From assembly GCA_964415445.1 (NCBI GenBank), contig CAYQAE010000049.1, positions 1 to 14,149 of the forward strand: a stretch of DNA of 14,149 nucleotides, read 5' to 3'. Source of the stretch: CAYQAE01 sp964415445 [NCBI: uncultured archaeon] (GTDB lineage: Archaea; CAYQAE01). Numbering within the stretch: the first letter of the stretch is position 1; each line of letters opens with the position of its first letter. This document shows positions 13,570 through 14,149 of this stretch, piece by piece. The notes beneath the pieces are model-generated. The model did no database searches. It saw only the letters and a list, made by a program, of their open reading frames with translations, and was not told the origin of the DNA. Made by a program: the position numbers and the translations under genes.

Positions 13570-14149
13570 ATGTCATTTCAAGGAGATTATATCCCATTGA
13601 GTGAATATGAAGTAAAACATAAAGCTTTGCGTTTTATTCTCTTTTTTATGCTTATATATCTTTTTATTTTTGCAATAAAAATGTTAGGAACAGGCCTAAA
13701 AAATTTAGGAGGAGGTTTTATTTATGAGTTTATTGCAAAATTGGATAATCCTCTAGCTGGTTTGTTTGCAGGAGTATTAGCTACTGCTTTAGTTCAAAGT
13801 AGTAGTTGCACAACTTCAATTGCTGTGGGTTTAGTTGCAGAAGGATTGATGCCTGTTGAGACTGCAATTCCTATTGTTATGGGTGCAAATATTGGAACTA
13901 CTGTGACTAATTCATTAGTTGCCCTAGGCCAACTTCGAAGAAAAACTGAATTTGAAAAGGCTTTCTCAACAGCAATAGTTCATGATGTGTTTAATGTTCT
14001 TACAGTTTTGATTTTATTTCCTCTGCAAGTGGCGACAAATATTTTAGGAAAATCTGCAAATTTTTTGGCAGACAAATTTGAATCGATGGGTGGTTTAAAG
14101 ATTAAAAGCCCAGTTGATCATATAATTAAACCGTTTTTAGATCCTTTGG
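13570..14149 (+). CDS. Na+/phosphate cotransporter family protein (NptA/PNaS type), 3' end outside the window
   Basis: The frame opens at ATG 13570 and stays open for 193 codons to the window edge, so only the N-terminal part is seen. Membrane segments appear at about residues 20-38 and in the following hydrophobic blocks. The family signature is clear: LATALVQSSSCTTSIAVGLV contains the QSSS motif, followed by IPIVMGANIGTTVTNSLVAL. Such proteins form a sodium-coupled phosphate transporter with an inverted repeat; the second repeat, with its own QSSS motif, should follow beyond 14149. After these motifs, AFSTAIVHDVFNVLTVLILF is also typical. The substrate is inferred from the family; some relatives move other anions. 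A separate promoter-like box is present. Confidence 0.88.
   Translation, partial: MSFQGDYIPLSEYEVKHKALRFILFFMLIYLFIFAIKMLGTGLKNLGGGFIYEFIAKLDNPLAGLFAGVLATALVQSSSCTTSIAVGLVAEGLMPVETAIPIVMGANIGTTVTNSLVALGQLRRKTEFEKAFSTAIVHDVFNVLTVLILFPLQVATNILGKSANFLADKFESMGGLKIKSPVDHIIKPFLDPL

Noticed and set aside
1-14149. CRISPR arrays, insertion sequences, transposases, attachment sites or long repeats
   Set aside because: None seen on reading: no regularly spaced repeats, no transposase-like frames, and no terminal inverted repeats around any gene.

Overview
The window reads as a low-GC archaeal chromosome. The first 3.2 kb carries the archaeal tail of the ribosomal-protein superoperon: the last codons of what is probably secY, then archaeal-type adenylate kinase, an EMC3/TMCO1-like membrane protein (DUF106), ribosomal protein eL34, archaeal cytidylate kinase, eL14 and Cbf5. 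Control signals are also archaeal. Genes inside operons have Shine-Dalgarno sequences matching GGAGGTGAT. Several first genes instead have an AT-rich TATA-like box centred about 27 nt before the start codon and no leader. I cannot place the organism securely below the domain; from memory, eL14 and eL34 together argue against haloarchaea and Thermoplasma-like lineages.

Layout. 1-3164 (+): tightly packed secY-adk-DUF106-rpl34e-cmk-rpl14e-cbf5, with 4-nt ATGA overlaps and one 17-nt overlap. 3209-4414 (+): a cysteine-rich DUF116 protein and pyruvoyl-dependent arginine decarboxylase. 4409-8022 (-): a deoxyhypusine synthase family protein convergent with the decarboxylase, a small VanZ-like membrane protein, a broken UPF0282 metallo-beta-lactamase-fold gene with three frame breaks and unusual codon use, and an isocitrate dehydrogenase family enzyme. 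8140-8494 (+): a promoter, a roughly 155-nt leader with a strongly foldable 82-nt element, and a 54-residue ORF. 8491-9114 (-): an ACT-domain protein. 9209-13527 (+): carA and full-length carB, divergent from the ACT gene. 13570 to the end (+): the start of a Na+/phosphate cotransporter, cut by the window edge.

How the genes fit together. The first block serves ribosome assembly, protein export and nucleotide kinases. CarAB makes carbamoyl phosphate for arginine and pyrimidines. PdaD turns arginine into agmatine, the entry to archaeal polyamines, and the neighbouring deoxyhypusine synthase family enzyme uses a polyamine-type substrate. The most intriguing parts are the structured leader before the 54-residue ORF, which looks like an undescribed cis-regulatory RNA or small RNA, and the decaying UPF0282 gene, whose last fragment reads in frame into the VanZ-like gene.
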